From CAYZYO01 sp964482585 (GTDB lineage: Bacteria; Bacillota; Syntrophomonadia; Syntrophomonadales; Syntrophomonadaceae), in the NCBI GenBank assembly GCA_964482585.1, contig CAYZYO010000049.1:1-16830 (forward strand): a DNA stretch of 16,830 nucleotides. The letters are read 5' to 3'. Positions 1 to 6,208 of the stretch are shown piece after piece (position 1 is the first letter of the stretch; each line of letters opens with the position of its first letter). Position numbers and translations under genes: made by a program. The notes beneath the pieces are model-generated. The model ran no database searches, was not told the DNA's origin, and saw only the letters and a list, made by a program, of their open reading frames with translations.

Positions 1-993
1 ACTGCCTTTATCTACTCCATCCTGTATAGCACGTAAACTCACGTGATAAACCTGACCAGCTATCTCATACACAGCTGTATCAGGTGGTGGAGTAGTCCCT
101 TCTTCAGCCTTGCTGATATTAAATACCAGGATTACATCTTCACCAGTAAGTGCTGAAAGGTCAAGGGCGTCAACCGGCAGTTCGAGTTCAACCCCGGCTG
201 CCTTGACTGTTACCGGTTTGTCTGCATCGAAGACATCTGCCAGGGTATCTGCAGATACTTCAATAGCTGCCTCGGCTACATCAGCGTCATCTACCTGTTC
301 CGGTACAACGAGTTCAACATTGACAACCTGTTCATCAGCTACCTGGTTTTCAATTCCTTCGCTGTCAACCGCAAATGTTACTGAAGCCTCGCCTGTATCT
401 GTAGTTGTGCTGGCCAGAGTACCACCTGCCTGAACATTACCGCTGGAATCAACAGTTGTCTCTAACTCGGTCTCTGTAGCTGGTGGAGTTGCAGTAACAC
501 CACCGCCGCCGCCGCCACTACTGGGCCGTGATGGACCCTCTATGGTTAAATCAATAGATTGGTAAGGGGTACCACTTTTGGTAATAGAAAATTCGTATCC
601 GGTATTCGTACCATAATCCAGGTTCAGGCCGGTCCATGCATAAACAATACTATAGCAGCTCCCGTAAACGGGATCATAAGTATCGGTTACTTTGGATGGA
701 TCAGCATTATATATATCAGCAACAGTAATACTTTTATCTACTACTCCATCTTTGTAGATTTTAAGAACAGTGCTGCTGAATTCAGCTGATGTAAGCGGAG
801 TAATATTAACCGTCAGTTCCAGAGAATCCAGAGAATTAGTAGTTGCAGTTTCTGTGGTTTCTCCAGGGTCAATAACGTTGTCTGCCAGTGCAGGACTTAA
901 CCCAATAGTCAGCGTTGTGAGAAAAGCCAGGAAGATCACCAGGGCGATGTTTCCAGCAAGGGTGCGTTTGGCTCTTATTTTGGTCATAACCAT
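1..993 (-). CDS. Secreted cell-surface protein, N-terminal part (runs off left edge)
   Basis: The visible 331 codons stay open to base 1, so the C-terminus lies outside the window. The start is ATG at 993-991, 5 nt after a strong GGAGG; a second in-frame ATG two codons on (987) is an alternative. Residues 1-37 form a classic signal peptide: basic MTKIRAKR, a hydrophobic stretch at about 16-33, and an ALA-DN cleavage site after residue 37. A Ser/Thr-rich segment with an unrecognised beta-type domain follows (about 50-155), then a hinge of six glycines after PSRPSS, then an acidic Val/Thr/Ala-rich region low in Cys. This architecture resembles clostridial surface proteins that carry a poly-Gly linker and often C-terminal S-layer-homology repeats, but no such repeat is in view, so cell-wall attachment is inference. 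Export is well supported; function is unknown. Confidence 0.85.
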   Translation of the reverse strand, partial: MVMTKIRAKRTLAGNIALVIFLAFLTTLTIGLSPALADNVIDPGETTETATTNSLDSLELTVNITPLTSAEFSSTVLKIYKDGVVDKSITVADIYNADPSKVTDTYDPVYGSCYSIVYAWTGLNLDYGTNTGYEFSITKSGTPYQSIDLTIEGPSRPSSGGGGGGVTATPPATETELETTVDSSGNVQAGGTLASTTTDTGEASVTFAVDSEGIENQVADEQVVNVELVVPEQVDDADVAEAAIEVSADTLADVFDADKPVTVKAAGVELELPVDALDLSALTGEDVILVFNISKAEEGTTPPPDTAVYEIAGQVYHVSLRAIQDGVDKGS

Positions 994-1019
994 TTTCACC
1001 TCCTTTCCAACAACAGATA

Positions 1020-1049
1020 GAGTTCTATTTTTATGAGAAATAGAAACTC
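1020..1049 (-). promoter_or_regulatory. 5' leader hairpin of the surface-protein gene
   Basis: GAGTTCTATTT (1020-1030) and AAATAGAAACTC (1038-1049) form an inverted repeat with one bulged base. It lies almost at the 5' end of the transcript predicted from the promoter at 1058-1086. A hairpin at the extreme 5' end is known to stabilise some bacterial mRNAs; that role here is inference. Confidence 0.5.
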
Positions 1050-1057
1050 TCAGGTTA

Positions 1058-1086
1058 ATTCTACCAATGCCGGTGGGTTATGGCAA
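1058..1086 (-). promoter_or_regulatory. SigA-type promoter of the surface-protein gene
   Basis: On the minus strand, TTGCCA (1086-1081) and TAGAAT (1063-1058) are separated by exactly 17 bp. Transcription would begin near 1051, giving a leader of nearly 60 nt that contains a hairpin and a strong GGAGG before the start at 993. Confidence 0.6.
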
Positions 1087-1090
1087 GAGG

Positions 1091-1122
1091 TTTTTTAGAG
1101 AATAGAGAATAGTTTCTGTCCT
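1091..1122 (+). repeat. GAATAG-type intergenic repeat, copy G1
   Basis: TTTTTTAGAGAATAG followed by AGAATAGTTTCTGT lies directly against the stop codon of the PHP phosphatase gene. A slightly longer copy in the same orientation lies just before that gene's start (from 1934), an inverted copy at the 3' end of the VanZ gene (from 2289), and a diverged copy in the hslV/hslU gap (about 5485-5523). Confidence 0.7.
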
Positions 1123-1914
1123 CTAGGCTTTGCGTTGGGGGAATAGGTTGGTTATTATACTGCTCCAGTTTTTTCTGATTTTTTGTTCTGCCAGGTTTAT
1201 GGAGTTTCCTGAAGAGATGCTTTTGGGGTTATCTTTTACCATTTTAGATGCCACTTCTTCTGAAAAGTGTTTTTTTACTACCGCAGCTGCTGATGATAAT
1301 ACCGGCCTACGGGCTTTGCTGGAATGGGCATCACTGACTATCATGTGAACCAGGCTTTGTTTTATAAAGCTTAAGGCAGTCTTTTGAATCTGCCGGCCAA
1401 AGCTTCCGGTTAATGAGCCTGCTGTTACCTGGGTGGGCATACCTTTAGCTACGAATTGCGCCAGTAGGGAAGGTTTTTTGGCAAAGGCCGTATTTCTTTC
1501 CGGATGTGCTATTACCGGTGTTACTCCCCAGAGCTGCAGCTCATAGAGTATTCTTTCGGTATAGCTGGGTATATAGGCAGATGGAAACTCTACTAATAGG
1601 TAACGCCCGTTATTGTTAAGTGTAAGGAGTTCCCCTTGTTTCATGCGGCGGGGCAGGTCTGGTTCTATATGGTATTCAGCCCCGGGCAGGATTTTAAGGG
1701 GTATTTCTTTTTCGGTAAGGATAGTATTGACCTGCTGTACTGCAGAAATTATTTCTTCCTTGGAGTTATCATAGGCTCCTGCCATTACGTGAGGAGTAGC
1801 TATTATTATGCGGATGCCATCTTGAACAGCAATCTCCGTCATAGCCAGAAATTGTTCCAGGTTCTGGGCTCCGTCATCAAGCCCGGGGAGTATATGACAA
1901 TGAGTATCGATCAT
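1123..1914 (-). CDS. ywqE: CpsB/YwqE-family tyrosine-protein phosphatase (PHP domain)
   Basis: Likely a metal-dependent protein-tyrosine phosphatase of the PHP superfamily. Characterised relatives dephosphorylate bacterial tyrosine kinases of the capsule/exopolysaccharide machinery at the inner face of the membrane. The metal-binding landmarks are all present: THCH (residues 4-7), LDDG (12-15), ATPH (39-42), PGAEYH (77-82), AHPERN (136-141) and SDAH (194-197). Length is 263 residues, normal for the family, and I recognise close resemblance to B. subtilis YwqE throughout. I chose ATG at 1914 over TTG at 1929 because the GGAGG overlaps the TTG and sits a proper distance from the ATG, which also begins the conserved MIDTHCH. 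No tyrosine kinase or glycosyltransferase neighbour is visible, so its substrate is not indicated by context. The gene is bracketed by short direct repeats. Confidence 0.9.
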   Translation of the reverse strand: MIDTHCHILPGLDDGAQNLEQFLAMTEIAVQDGIRIIIATPHVMAGAYDNSKEEIISAVQQVNTILTEKEIPLKILPGAEYHIEPDLPRRMKQGELLTLNNNGRYLLVEFPSAYIPSYTERILYELQLWGVTPVIAHPERNTAFAKKPSLLAQFVAKGMPTQVTAGSLTGSFGRQIQKTALSFIKQSLVHMIVSDAHSSKARRPVLSSAAAVVKKHFSEEVASKMVKDNPKSISSGNSINLAEQKIRKNWSSIITNLFPQRKA

Positions 1915-1933
1915 GGTTTTTACCTCCAAGCCT

Positions 1934-2046
1934 TTTTTTAGAGAATAGTGAATAGAGAATAGTTTCTGTGGCCTGCGGCCTTTTTTTGGGCTCGCTTTGC
2001 TCGCCCTTTTTTAGTAAGTGAATAGCGCGCTTTCCTTTTTATTTTA
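1934..2046. repeat. Composite intergenic repeat module M1
   Basis: This contains, in order, a GAATAG repeat (1934-1969), a GC-rich mini-hairpin GGCCTGCGGCC followed by seven T (1970-1987), GGGCTCGCTTTGCTCGCCC followed by a T run (1988-2012), and GCGCGCTTTCCTTTTTATTTTA (about 2025-2046). The same parts recur in another order at 5465-5556. The hairpin/T-run pairs read as terminators on the plus strand, antisense to the flanking genes. Confidence 0.65.
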
Positions 2047-2260
2047 TATCGGTTTTTATATGCCGTTTTTAAATTCTTTTTTGATGCCTTTACGTTTGTT
2101 GTAAGATTTATTGTCAGTTCGGTACACTATCCAAATAAATTCCGCCTTTTCTACACACCTTTTCTATATTTTTACACATTTACTCTCTATGTCAATATTG
2201 ATTAGTTAGAAAATAAAGGCTTAATGCAGTCACCTTACCGGACAGAACCGTAGATAGAAC
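2047..2260. other. AT-rich intergenic stretch, weak promoter candidate only
   Basis: No convincing coding sequence is seen on either strand. On the minus strand a perfect TTGACA (2195-2190) is followed 18 bp later by a weak AAATAT (2171-2166). It could drive the phosphatase gene, with a leader of about 240 nt running through the repeat module. Low confidence. Confidence 0.3.
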
Positions 2261-2282
2261 CGTAGAGGCGACTTCAGTCGCC
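2261..2282 (-). repeat. GGCGACTGAAGTCGCC hairpin repeat, copy A
   Basis: CGTAGA followed by GGCGACTTCAGTCGCC (2267-2282) is the reverse complement of the copies at 2972 and 3093. It starts 6 nt past the VanZ stop codon, so in the mRNA it forms a 6-bp GC-rich stem with a four-base loop just downstream of the gene. No T run follows, so it is not a typical terminator. Confidence 0.7.
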
Positions 2283-2288
2283 ACCCTC

Positions 2289-2320
2289 TTACCTATTCTC
2301 TATTCTCTGTCCTCTATTTT
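2289..2320 (-). repeat. GAATAG-type repeat, inverted copy G3, forming the end of the VanZ gene
   Basis: On the minus strand this reads TAGAGGACAGAGAATAGAGAATAG, matching the repeat beside 1096-1126 in inverted orientation. It is translated as the last nine or so residues of the VanZ-like protein (NRGQRIENR), so the repeat appears to have supplied the C-terminal tail and stop. Confidence 0.6.
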
Positions 2321-2798
2321 GATAACGAGTTTTTATATAGTAAATAAACATTGCCAACAGGCTGAATATGAGGAAGCCGGTAAAGTCCAGGATTATGTCT
2401 TCTTTGCAGCCGGTGCGGGCAGGGTTGTTAAACTGGTTTATTTCATCGGCACAGGCTATGGCAAATACCAGGAACCCGGTCAGTATCCAGTAGGTGGGTT
2501 TTATTTTACCGGTACCGTTAAACCCGTAAAGTATTAATAGTCCAAGGGTGCCATATAACACTAGATGGGCTAGTTTGCGAAGCATAAAGTGGATAAAGCT
2601 AACTGTATCCTCATGGCTTTCGACCAGCCGGTCGTGGTAGTAGAACGCTATCTGCGGCATTTTTTGAACAATTTTTATTATTTCCGGGTGTTTTTCAATG
2701 GTTGGTCTTAAGTCCTGATCTGATAAGGGTTGGTTGGAAAAACGGAAAATCATAGATATACACATAAGAACCAGAATCCAACGCATGATTATTTTCAT
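2289..2798 (-). CDS. VanZ-like integral membrane protein
   Basis: The 169-residue protein has an N-terminal hydrophobic helix (about 5-21) and three further membrane segments (about 80-97, 103-120, 137-155). It carries the VanZ-family signature: RKLAHLVLYGTLG (75-87), CADEINQ (about 116-122), then R-G-x-x-x-D-x-x-x-D-x-x-G (about 128-140). VanZ itself gives low-level teicoplanin resistance by an unresolved mechanism; most family members have no known role and nothing nearby suggests glycopeptide resistance. The start is ATG at 2798 with AGGTGG six nt upstream. The last residues are encoded by an intergenic repeat, so the tail is probably dispensable. It is transcribed alone, probably from the candidate promoter at 2860-2887. 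Confidence 0.85.
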   Translation of the reverse strand: MKIIMRWILVLMCISMIFRFSNQPLSDQDLRPTIEKHPEIIKIVQKMPQIAFYYHDRLVESHEDTVSFIHFMLRKLAHLVLYGTLGLLILYGFNGTGKIKPTYWILTGFLVFAIACADEINQFNNPARTGCKEDIILDFTGFLIFSLLAMFIYYIKTRYQNRGQRIENR

Positions 2799-2859
2799 GA
2801 AAACCCACCTTTTTTGGTTGATCGTGATTTGTTGCAGAGTTTGTATGTTTGCTGTTTAT

Positions 2860-2887
2860 TTTATAATAGGGATTGGTGGAATGCCAA
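2860..2887 (-). promoter_or_regulatory. Candidate promoter of the VanZ-like gene
   Basis: TTGGCA (2887-2882) and TATAAA (2865-2860) on the minus strand are separated by 16 bp. The -35 lies within the repeated palindrome at 2869-2892, so the repeat may have contributed the promoter. Confidence 0.4.
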
Positions 2888-2892
2888 TCCTT
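2869..2892 (+). repeat. GGATTGG palindrome, left copy
   Basis: GGATTGG (2870-2876) and CCAATCC (2884-2890) form a stem with a 7-nt loop. The reverse complement of the palindrome at 3182-3206 has nearly the same sequence (AGGGATTGG, four variable bases, ATGCCAATCCTT), so the two are inverted copies about 340 bp apart, flanking a repeat array. Confidence 0.65.
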
Positions 2893-2899
2893 TTGTTTA

Positions 2900-2928
2900 T
2901 TAGTTGGTTAGTTGGTTAGTTGGTTAGT
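2900..2928 (+). repeat. 8-bp tandem repeat TTAGTTGG, 3.6 copies
   Basis: Three exact TTAGTTGG units plus TTAGT. A slippage-prone microsatellite between the VanZ gene and the hairpin array. Confidence 0.85.
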
Positions 2929-2971
2929 AGAAAACGACTTCTCTCTTAAATGCTGTTAGTACCTGGCTAGC

Positions 2972-3160
2972 GGCGACTGAAGTCGCCTCTACGGATGCAG
3001 GAGACTCTCGGGCCGGAGACTGATGTCTCCTCTATGGATGCAGGAGCTACGTTGTACCTGTTTTATGCTGCGTAATTGTTCCCTCTCAGGTCGGCGACTG
3101 AAGTCGCCTCTACGGATACTATGGATACGGGAGGCTGAAGTCTCCCCCCTACGGATGTAA
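2972..3160 (+). repeat. Array of four hairpin repeats (GGCGACTGAAGTCGCC type)
   Basis: Copies lie at 2972-2987 (GGCGAC/GTCGCC stem), 3015-3030 (GGAGAC/GTCTCC), 3093-3108 (GGCGAC/GTCGCC) and 3129-3146 (degenerate GGGAGGCTGAAGTCTCCC). Each is followed by TCTAYGGAT or CCTACGGAT, and most by GCAGGAG or a similar string. Related copies are at 2261-2282 (inverted) and 11211-11232. There is no coding potential. The rest of 2799-3247 holds only these repeats and the GGATTGG palindromes. Confidence 0.75.
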
Positions 3161-3181
3161 GAGCTATAATGTTTACAGTAA

Positions 3182-3206
3182 TAAGGATTGGCATTTTGCC
3201 AATCCC
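3182..3206 (-). repeat. GGATTGG palindrome, right copy, downstream of codY
   Basis: GGATTGGCA and TGCCAATCC pair perfectly with a 3-nt loop (3185-3205). It lies 42 bp past the codY stop and is followed in the direction of transcription by TTATTA, so it could act as a weak terminator for the operon. It is the inverted partner of the copy at 2869-2892. Confidence 0.6.
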
Positions 3207-3247
3207 TGTTATATCTGTTTACTAGTGTCTATGAATTATTCTTTAAT

Positions 3248-4045
3248 CTATATCTCTATGGAGGGTTTTTTTAGTTCTTTGAATAGGAAGTTGTTCAGGA
3301 CTTTTATGTAGGTGCCTTTCATGCCTAAGGAACGGGATTCTATTACCCCGGCGCTTTCAAATTTTCTTAAGGCGCTTACGATTACGGAACGGGTGATCCC
3401 TGCTTTGTCGGCTATTCTGCTGGCTACCACCAGCCCCTCTTCCTCTTTCAGCTCTGCTAATATGTGTTCAATGGCTTCGGTTTCGGAGAAGGAAAGGCTG
3501 GCCATGGCAATCTGCACCGAGGCTTTTTTCTGCACCTCATCTTTGATGCGCTCTGATCTGATGCGCATTATTTCGATAGCCATTACCAATGCCCCGTATT
3601 CAGCCAGGACAATATCTTCTTCGGTGAAGTTTCCTTGTTCTTTCATTAGTATTATGGTCCCAATGCGCCCGGCTCCACCAAAAACCGGGGTAATACACCA
3701 TATCCGGTCAGCACAGCTGCAGTCCATAGAATCCAGATTGAATATACATTTTCTGCCGTCATTAAGGATTATGTTTATTTTTGTTTCTTCGATTTTAAGA
3801 AGATCCTGGTTAAAGCTTTCTGGAAAACGCTCTGCATGACTCAGGAGTTTTTCAATTTCTACACAGCAGGCATTATTGGCAAATGCGTAACCGCTTATGC
3901 TGCCTCTCCTGCCAACAACAAAACAGCTGCATTCAAGGTTTTTGGAAATAACGTCGGCAATTTCAAAAAAGTCTACCGGATTGCCTGCTATTTTAGCTAG
4001 TATTTTGTTTATTGCTCTCGATTTTTCTAGTAATGATTTTGCCAT
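3248..4045 (-). CDS. codY: GTP-sensing global transcriptional regulator CodY
   Basis: CodY represses amino-acid uptake, biosynthesis and other stationary-phase genes when branched-chain amino acids and GTP are plentiful. The 265-residue protein has an N-terminal GAF sensor domain (about 1-155, with FVVGRRGSISGY, RFPESF and TPVFGGAGRIGT), a linker helix, and a C-terminal winged helix-turn-helix (about 205-250). The stretch from ASRIADKAGITRS through GVIESRSLGMKGTYIK is almost identical to B. subtilis CodY. The start is ATG at 4045, six nt after AGGAGG; the hslU stop TAG overlaps that Shine-Dalgarno, indicating coupled translation. It is the last gene of the conserved block, as in Bacillus. The sensor domain is unusually rich in cysteine (positions 39, 41, 60, 61, 100, 109, 111, 117). 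Confidence 0.97.
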   Translation of the reverse strand: MAKSLLEKSRAINKILAKIAGNPVDFFEIADVISKNLECSCFVVGRRGSISGYAFANNACCVEIEKLLSHAERFPESFNQDLLKIEETKINIILNDGRKCIFNLDSMDCSCADRIWCITPVFGGAGRIGTIILMKEQGNFTEEDIVLAEYGALVMAIEIMRIRSERIKDEVQKKASVQIAMASLSFSETEAIEHILAELKEEEGLVVASRIADKAGITRSVIVSALRKFESAGVIESRSLGMKGTYIKVLNNFLFKELKKPSIEI

Positions 4046-4055
4046 AAATTACCTC

Positions 4056-5444
4056 CTACAATATATACCTGCTTAGATCCTCATCTTCCACAATTTTGTT
4101 CAGCTTTTGGGTTACATAGTCTTCGTCAATGATTATCCTTTCGCCCTTTTTATAAGGAGCTTCAAAGAGCAGATCTTCTAATAGTTTTTCCATAACTGTA
4201 TGTAAACGACGGGCTCCTATGTCTTCAGTACCGTTATTTACTTCATAGGCTATATCAGCTATAGAGTCTACTGCTTCATTAGAGAATTCTATCTCTACTT
4301 CCTCGGTGGATAATAGGGCAATATACTGTTTTATCAGCGAACTGTTAGGTTCTGTAAGTATTCTTTTTAAGTCTTTGCGGGTTAAACTATTAAGTTCTAC
4401 CCGTATGGGAAATCTTCCTTGTAATTCGGGTATTAAATCAGAAGGTTTGCTGTAATGAAACGCTCCTGCCGCAACAAACAGTATATGGTCGGTTTTAACC
4501 TGCCCGTATTTGGTATTTACTGTAGCTCCCTCAACTATTGGCAGTATATCTCTCTGTACTCCTCCGCGGGAAACATCTGCTCCACAGCTTCCTTCATTAT
4601 TGACTATTTTGTCAATTTCATCAAGGAAAACTATTCCATCTTCTTCAACCCGTTTAACTGCTTCTCTCTGTACTTCATCCATATCGATCAAGCCCTGGGC
4701 TTCTTCATATGCTAATATTTTCCGGGCTTCTTCTACTGTAATCTTACGTTTTTTTTTGTTTTTGGGCATCATACTCTCAAACATGTCCTGCATGTTTATT
4801 CCCAGCTCTTCAACACCTGCACCTGAAAACATATTGGCAAAGGGAGTGCTTTTTTCTTCCACTTCTATTTCTATTTTTATGTTTTCCAGTTCCCCGCTGG
4901 TGAGTTTTTCTTTTATTTTTTCTCTCCACTTCAGGTCTTTTTTATAATCATCATCCAGGGCCATATCAGATGCAGCTGATGCCTCATTTACGAAGAATTC
5001 AAATGGGTGTTTGGGTGTTTTTTCTCTGTCTAATGGTGCTAAGAAGTTGAGAATTCGCTCTTCAGCGCGTTTTAGACTTCTTTCTTCAACTTCCTCCATT
5101 TTTTCCTGTTTTACCATACGAATAGAATTCTCGGTAAGATCCCTTATTATAGAATCCACATCACGACCTACATAACCTACTTCGGTGAATTTACTTGCTT
5201 CAATTTTTAGAAAGGGTGCTTTTACCATTTTGGCTAGCCTTCTGGCAATCTCTGTTTTGCCCACTCCGGTTGAACCGATCATTATGATGTTTTTAGGGTA
5301 TATCTCTTCTTTTAGTTCCGGAGCGAGCTGTTTTCTGCGATATCTGTTTCTAAGGGCAATTGCTACTGCTTTTTTGGCATCCTGCTGGCCAATTATATAT
5401 TGATCTAGTTTTTCTACTATTTCTTTAGGTGTGAGGTTATGCAA
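4056..5444 (-). CDS. hslU: ATP-dependent protease ATPase subunit HslU (ClpY)
   Basis: This is the AAA+ unfoldase ring that feeds substrates into the HslV peptidase. The 462-residue protein begins with the family's LTPKEIVEKLDQYIIGQ. It has a Walker A (GSTGVGKTE, about 57-65), an intermediate I-domain (about 110-240) with the usual charged helices, a Walker B (FLDEID, about 273-278), a GRFPIRVEL sensor region, and the C-terminal DLSRYIL tail that docks into HslV. The start is TTG at 5444-5442, seven nt after GGAGG; no ATG fits the conserved N-terminus. The stop TAG overlaps the codY ribosome-binding site. A 225-bp gap full of repeats separates it from hslV, which is unusual because the two are normally nearly contiguous. 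Confidence 0.97.
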   Translation of the reverse strand: MHNLTPKEIVEKLDQYIIGQQDAKKAVAIALRNRYRRKQLAPELKEEIYPKNIIMIGSTGVGKTEIARRLAKMVKAPFLKIEASKFTEVGYVGRDVDSIIRDLTENSIRMVKQEKMEEVEERSLKRAEERILNFLAPLDREKTPKHPFEFFVNEASAASDMALDDDYKKDLKWREKIKEKLTSGELENIKIEIEVEEKSTPFANMFSGAGVEELGINMQDMFESMMPKNKKKRKITVEEARKILAYEEAQGLIDMDEVQREAVKRVEEDGIVFLDEIDKIVNNEGSCGADVSRGGVQRDILPIVEGATVNTKYGQVKTDHILFVAAGAFHYSKPSDLIPELQGRFPIRVELNSLTRKDLKRILTEPNSSLIKQYIALLSTEEVEIEFSNEAVDSIADIAYEVNNGTEDIGARRLHTVMEKLLEDLLFEAPYKKGERIIIDEDYVTQKLNKIVEDEDLSRYIL

Positions 5445-5464
5445 ATTAATACCTCCTTTTGTGT

Positions 5465-5556
5465 CGGGCTCGCTCTGCTCGCCCTTTAGAGAATAGTGAA
5501 CAGAGTATAATGAATAGTTTCCGTAAGGAAAGCCCTCGCTTTCCTTTTTATTTTAA
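5465..5556. repeat. Composite intergenic repeat module M2 in the hslV/hslU gap
   Basis: GGGCTCGCTCTGCTCGCCC (5466-5484), a diverged GAATAG repeat (5485-5523), and a hairpin GGAAAGC-CCTC-GCTTTCC (5527-5544) followed by TTTTTATTTTA. The same elements make up the module at 1934-2046. The last hairpin has terminator form only on the plus strand, antisense to the operon. Confidence 0.65.
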
Positions 5557-5563
5557 CTACCTT

Positions 5564-5662
5564 TAACCATTGTTTAGCTACTGTTTAACCATTGTTTAAC
5601 CATTGTTCAACTATTGTTTAACCATTGTTCCGCCACTGTTCCGCCACCGTTCCGCCACTGTT
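5564..5662. repeat. 11-bp tandem repeat array, nine units
   Basis: Nine contiguous 11-bp units: TAACCATTGTT (four exact), TAGCTACTGTT, CAACTATTGTT, then CCGCCACTGTT, CCGCCACCGTT, CCGCCACTGTT. Two sequence classes segregate to opposite ends. It starts one base past 5563 and ends 7 bp before the hslV stop codon, so it is transcribed within the hslV-hslU spacer. No spacers separate units, so it is not CRISPR. Confidence 0.9.
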
Positions 5663-5669
5663 ATTGTTT

Positions 5670-6203
5670 TTACTCGACGATTTCTAAGGATATATGGTCA
5701 TTGGTGTAAACACATATCTCAGCTGCAATTTTCAGTGCCTCACGGGCAATATCTTTAGCTTCCATATCAGTAAATTTATTCATAGCCCAGGCTGCAGCTA
5801 AGGCATAGGAACCACCTGAACCAATTGCCATAACTCCATCATCAGGCTCAATAACTTCGCCACTTCCAGATATTAAAAACATCTTTTCTTTGTCAGCTAC
5901 AATTAACACTGCTTCTAAGCGGTGAAGTATTCGGTCGGTTCTCCACTCCCGGGCTACTTCAATAGCCGCTTTGGTCAAGTTTCCTCCTGACTGGTTGAGT
6001 TTATCTTCAAATTTTGCGAATAAGGTGAAGGCATCGGCAACTGAACCGGCAAAGCCAGCCACTACTTTGCCACTATATAGTCTTCTTATTTTAGTAGCCT
6101 TCTGTTTCATTACCGTGTTCTGGCCAAATGTTACCTGGCCATCTCCTGCTATGGCTGTCTGGTTTTTAGTTCTTACTGCTACAATTGTTGTTGCTCTAAA
6201 CAA
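5670..6203 (-). CDS. hslV: ATP-dependent protease peptidase subunit HslV (ClpQ)
   Basis: HslV is the proteasome-like N-terminal threonine peptidase that forms a double hexamer capped by HslU. Conserved landmarks are TTIVAV near the N-terminus, AGDGQVTFGQNTVMK, the GFAGSVADAFTLF block, GEVIEPDDG, AIGSGGSYALAAA and CVYTND. The catalytic threonine is Thr5, exposed by processing of MFRA. I place the start at TTG 6203-6201, eight nt after GGAGG, giving 177 residues starting MFRATTIV as in many clostridial homologues. The in-frame GTG at 6212 overlaps that Shine-Dalgarno and is unlikely. The xerC stop TGA (6211-6209) lies between the Shine-Dalgarno and this start, so translation is probably coupled to xerC. 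Confidence 0.96.
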   Translation of the reverse strand: MFRATTIVAVRTKNQTAIAGDGQVTFGQNTVMKQKATKIRRLYSGKVVAGFAGSVADAFTLFAKFEDKLNQSGGNLTKAAIEVAREWRTDRILHRLEAVLIVADKEKMFLISGSGEVIEPDDGVMAIGSGGSYALAAAWAMNKFTDMEAKDIAREALKIAAEICVYTNDHISLEIVE

Positions 6204-6208
6204 ATTTC

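Noticed and set aside
110..1036. Three plus-strand open frames (Ser/Thr/Ala-rich)
   Set aside because: They are antisense shadows of the surface-protein gene, whose signal peptide, promoter and Shine-Dalgarno on the minus strand are clear.
2734..2919. Plus-strand open frame of 61 residues (hydrophobic)
   Set aside because: It is antisense to the VanZ start and runs into the TTAGTTGG tandem repeat; there is no Shine-Dalgarno.
2972..3160. CRISPR array
   Set aside because: The repeats are only 16 nt of palindrome with varying spacing, and tails are conserved too. No cas genes are present.
5564..5662. CRISPR or iteron-type replication origin
   Set aside because: The 11-bp units are contiguous with no spacers, and no replication initiator or DnaA boxes are near; the context is a housekeeping operon.
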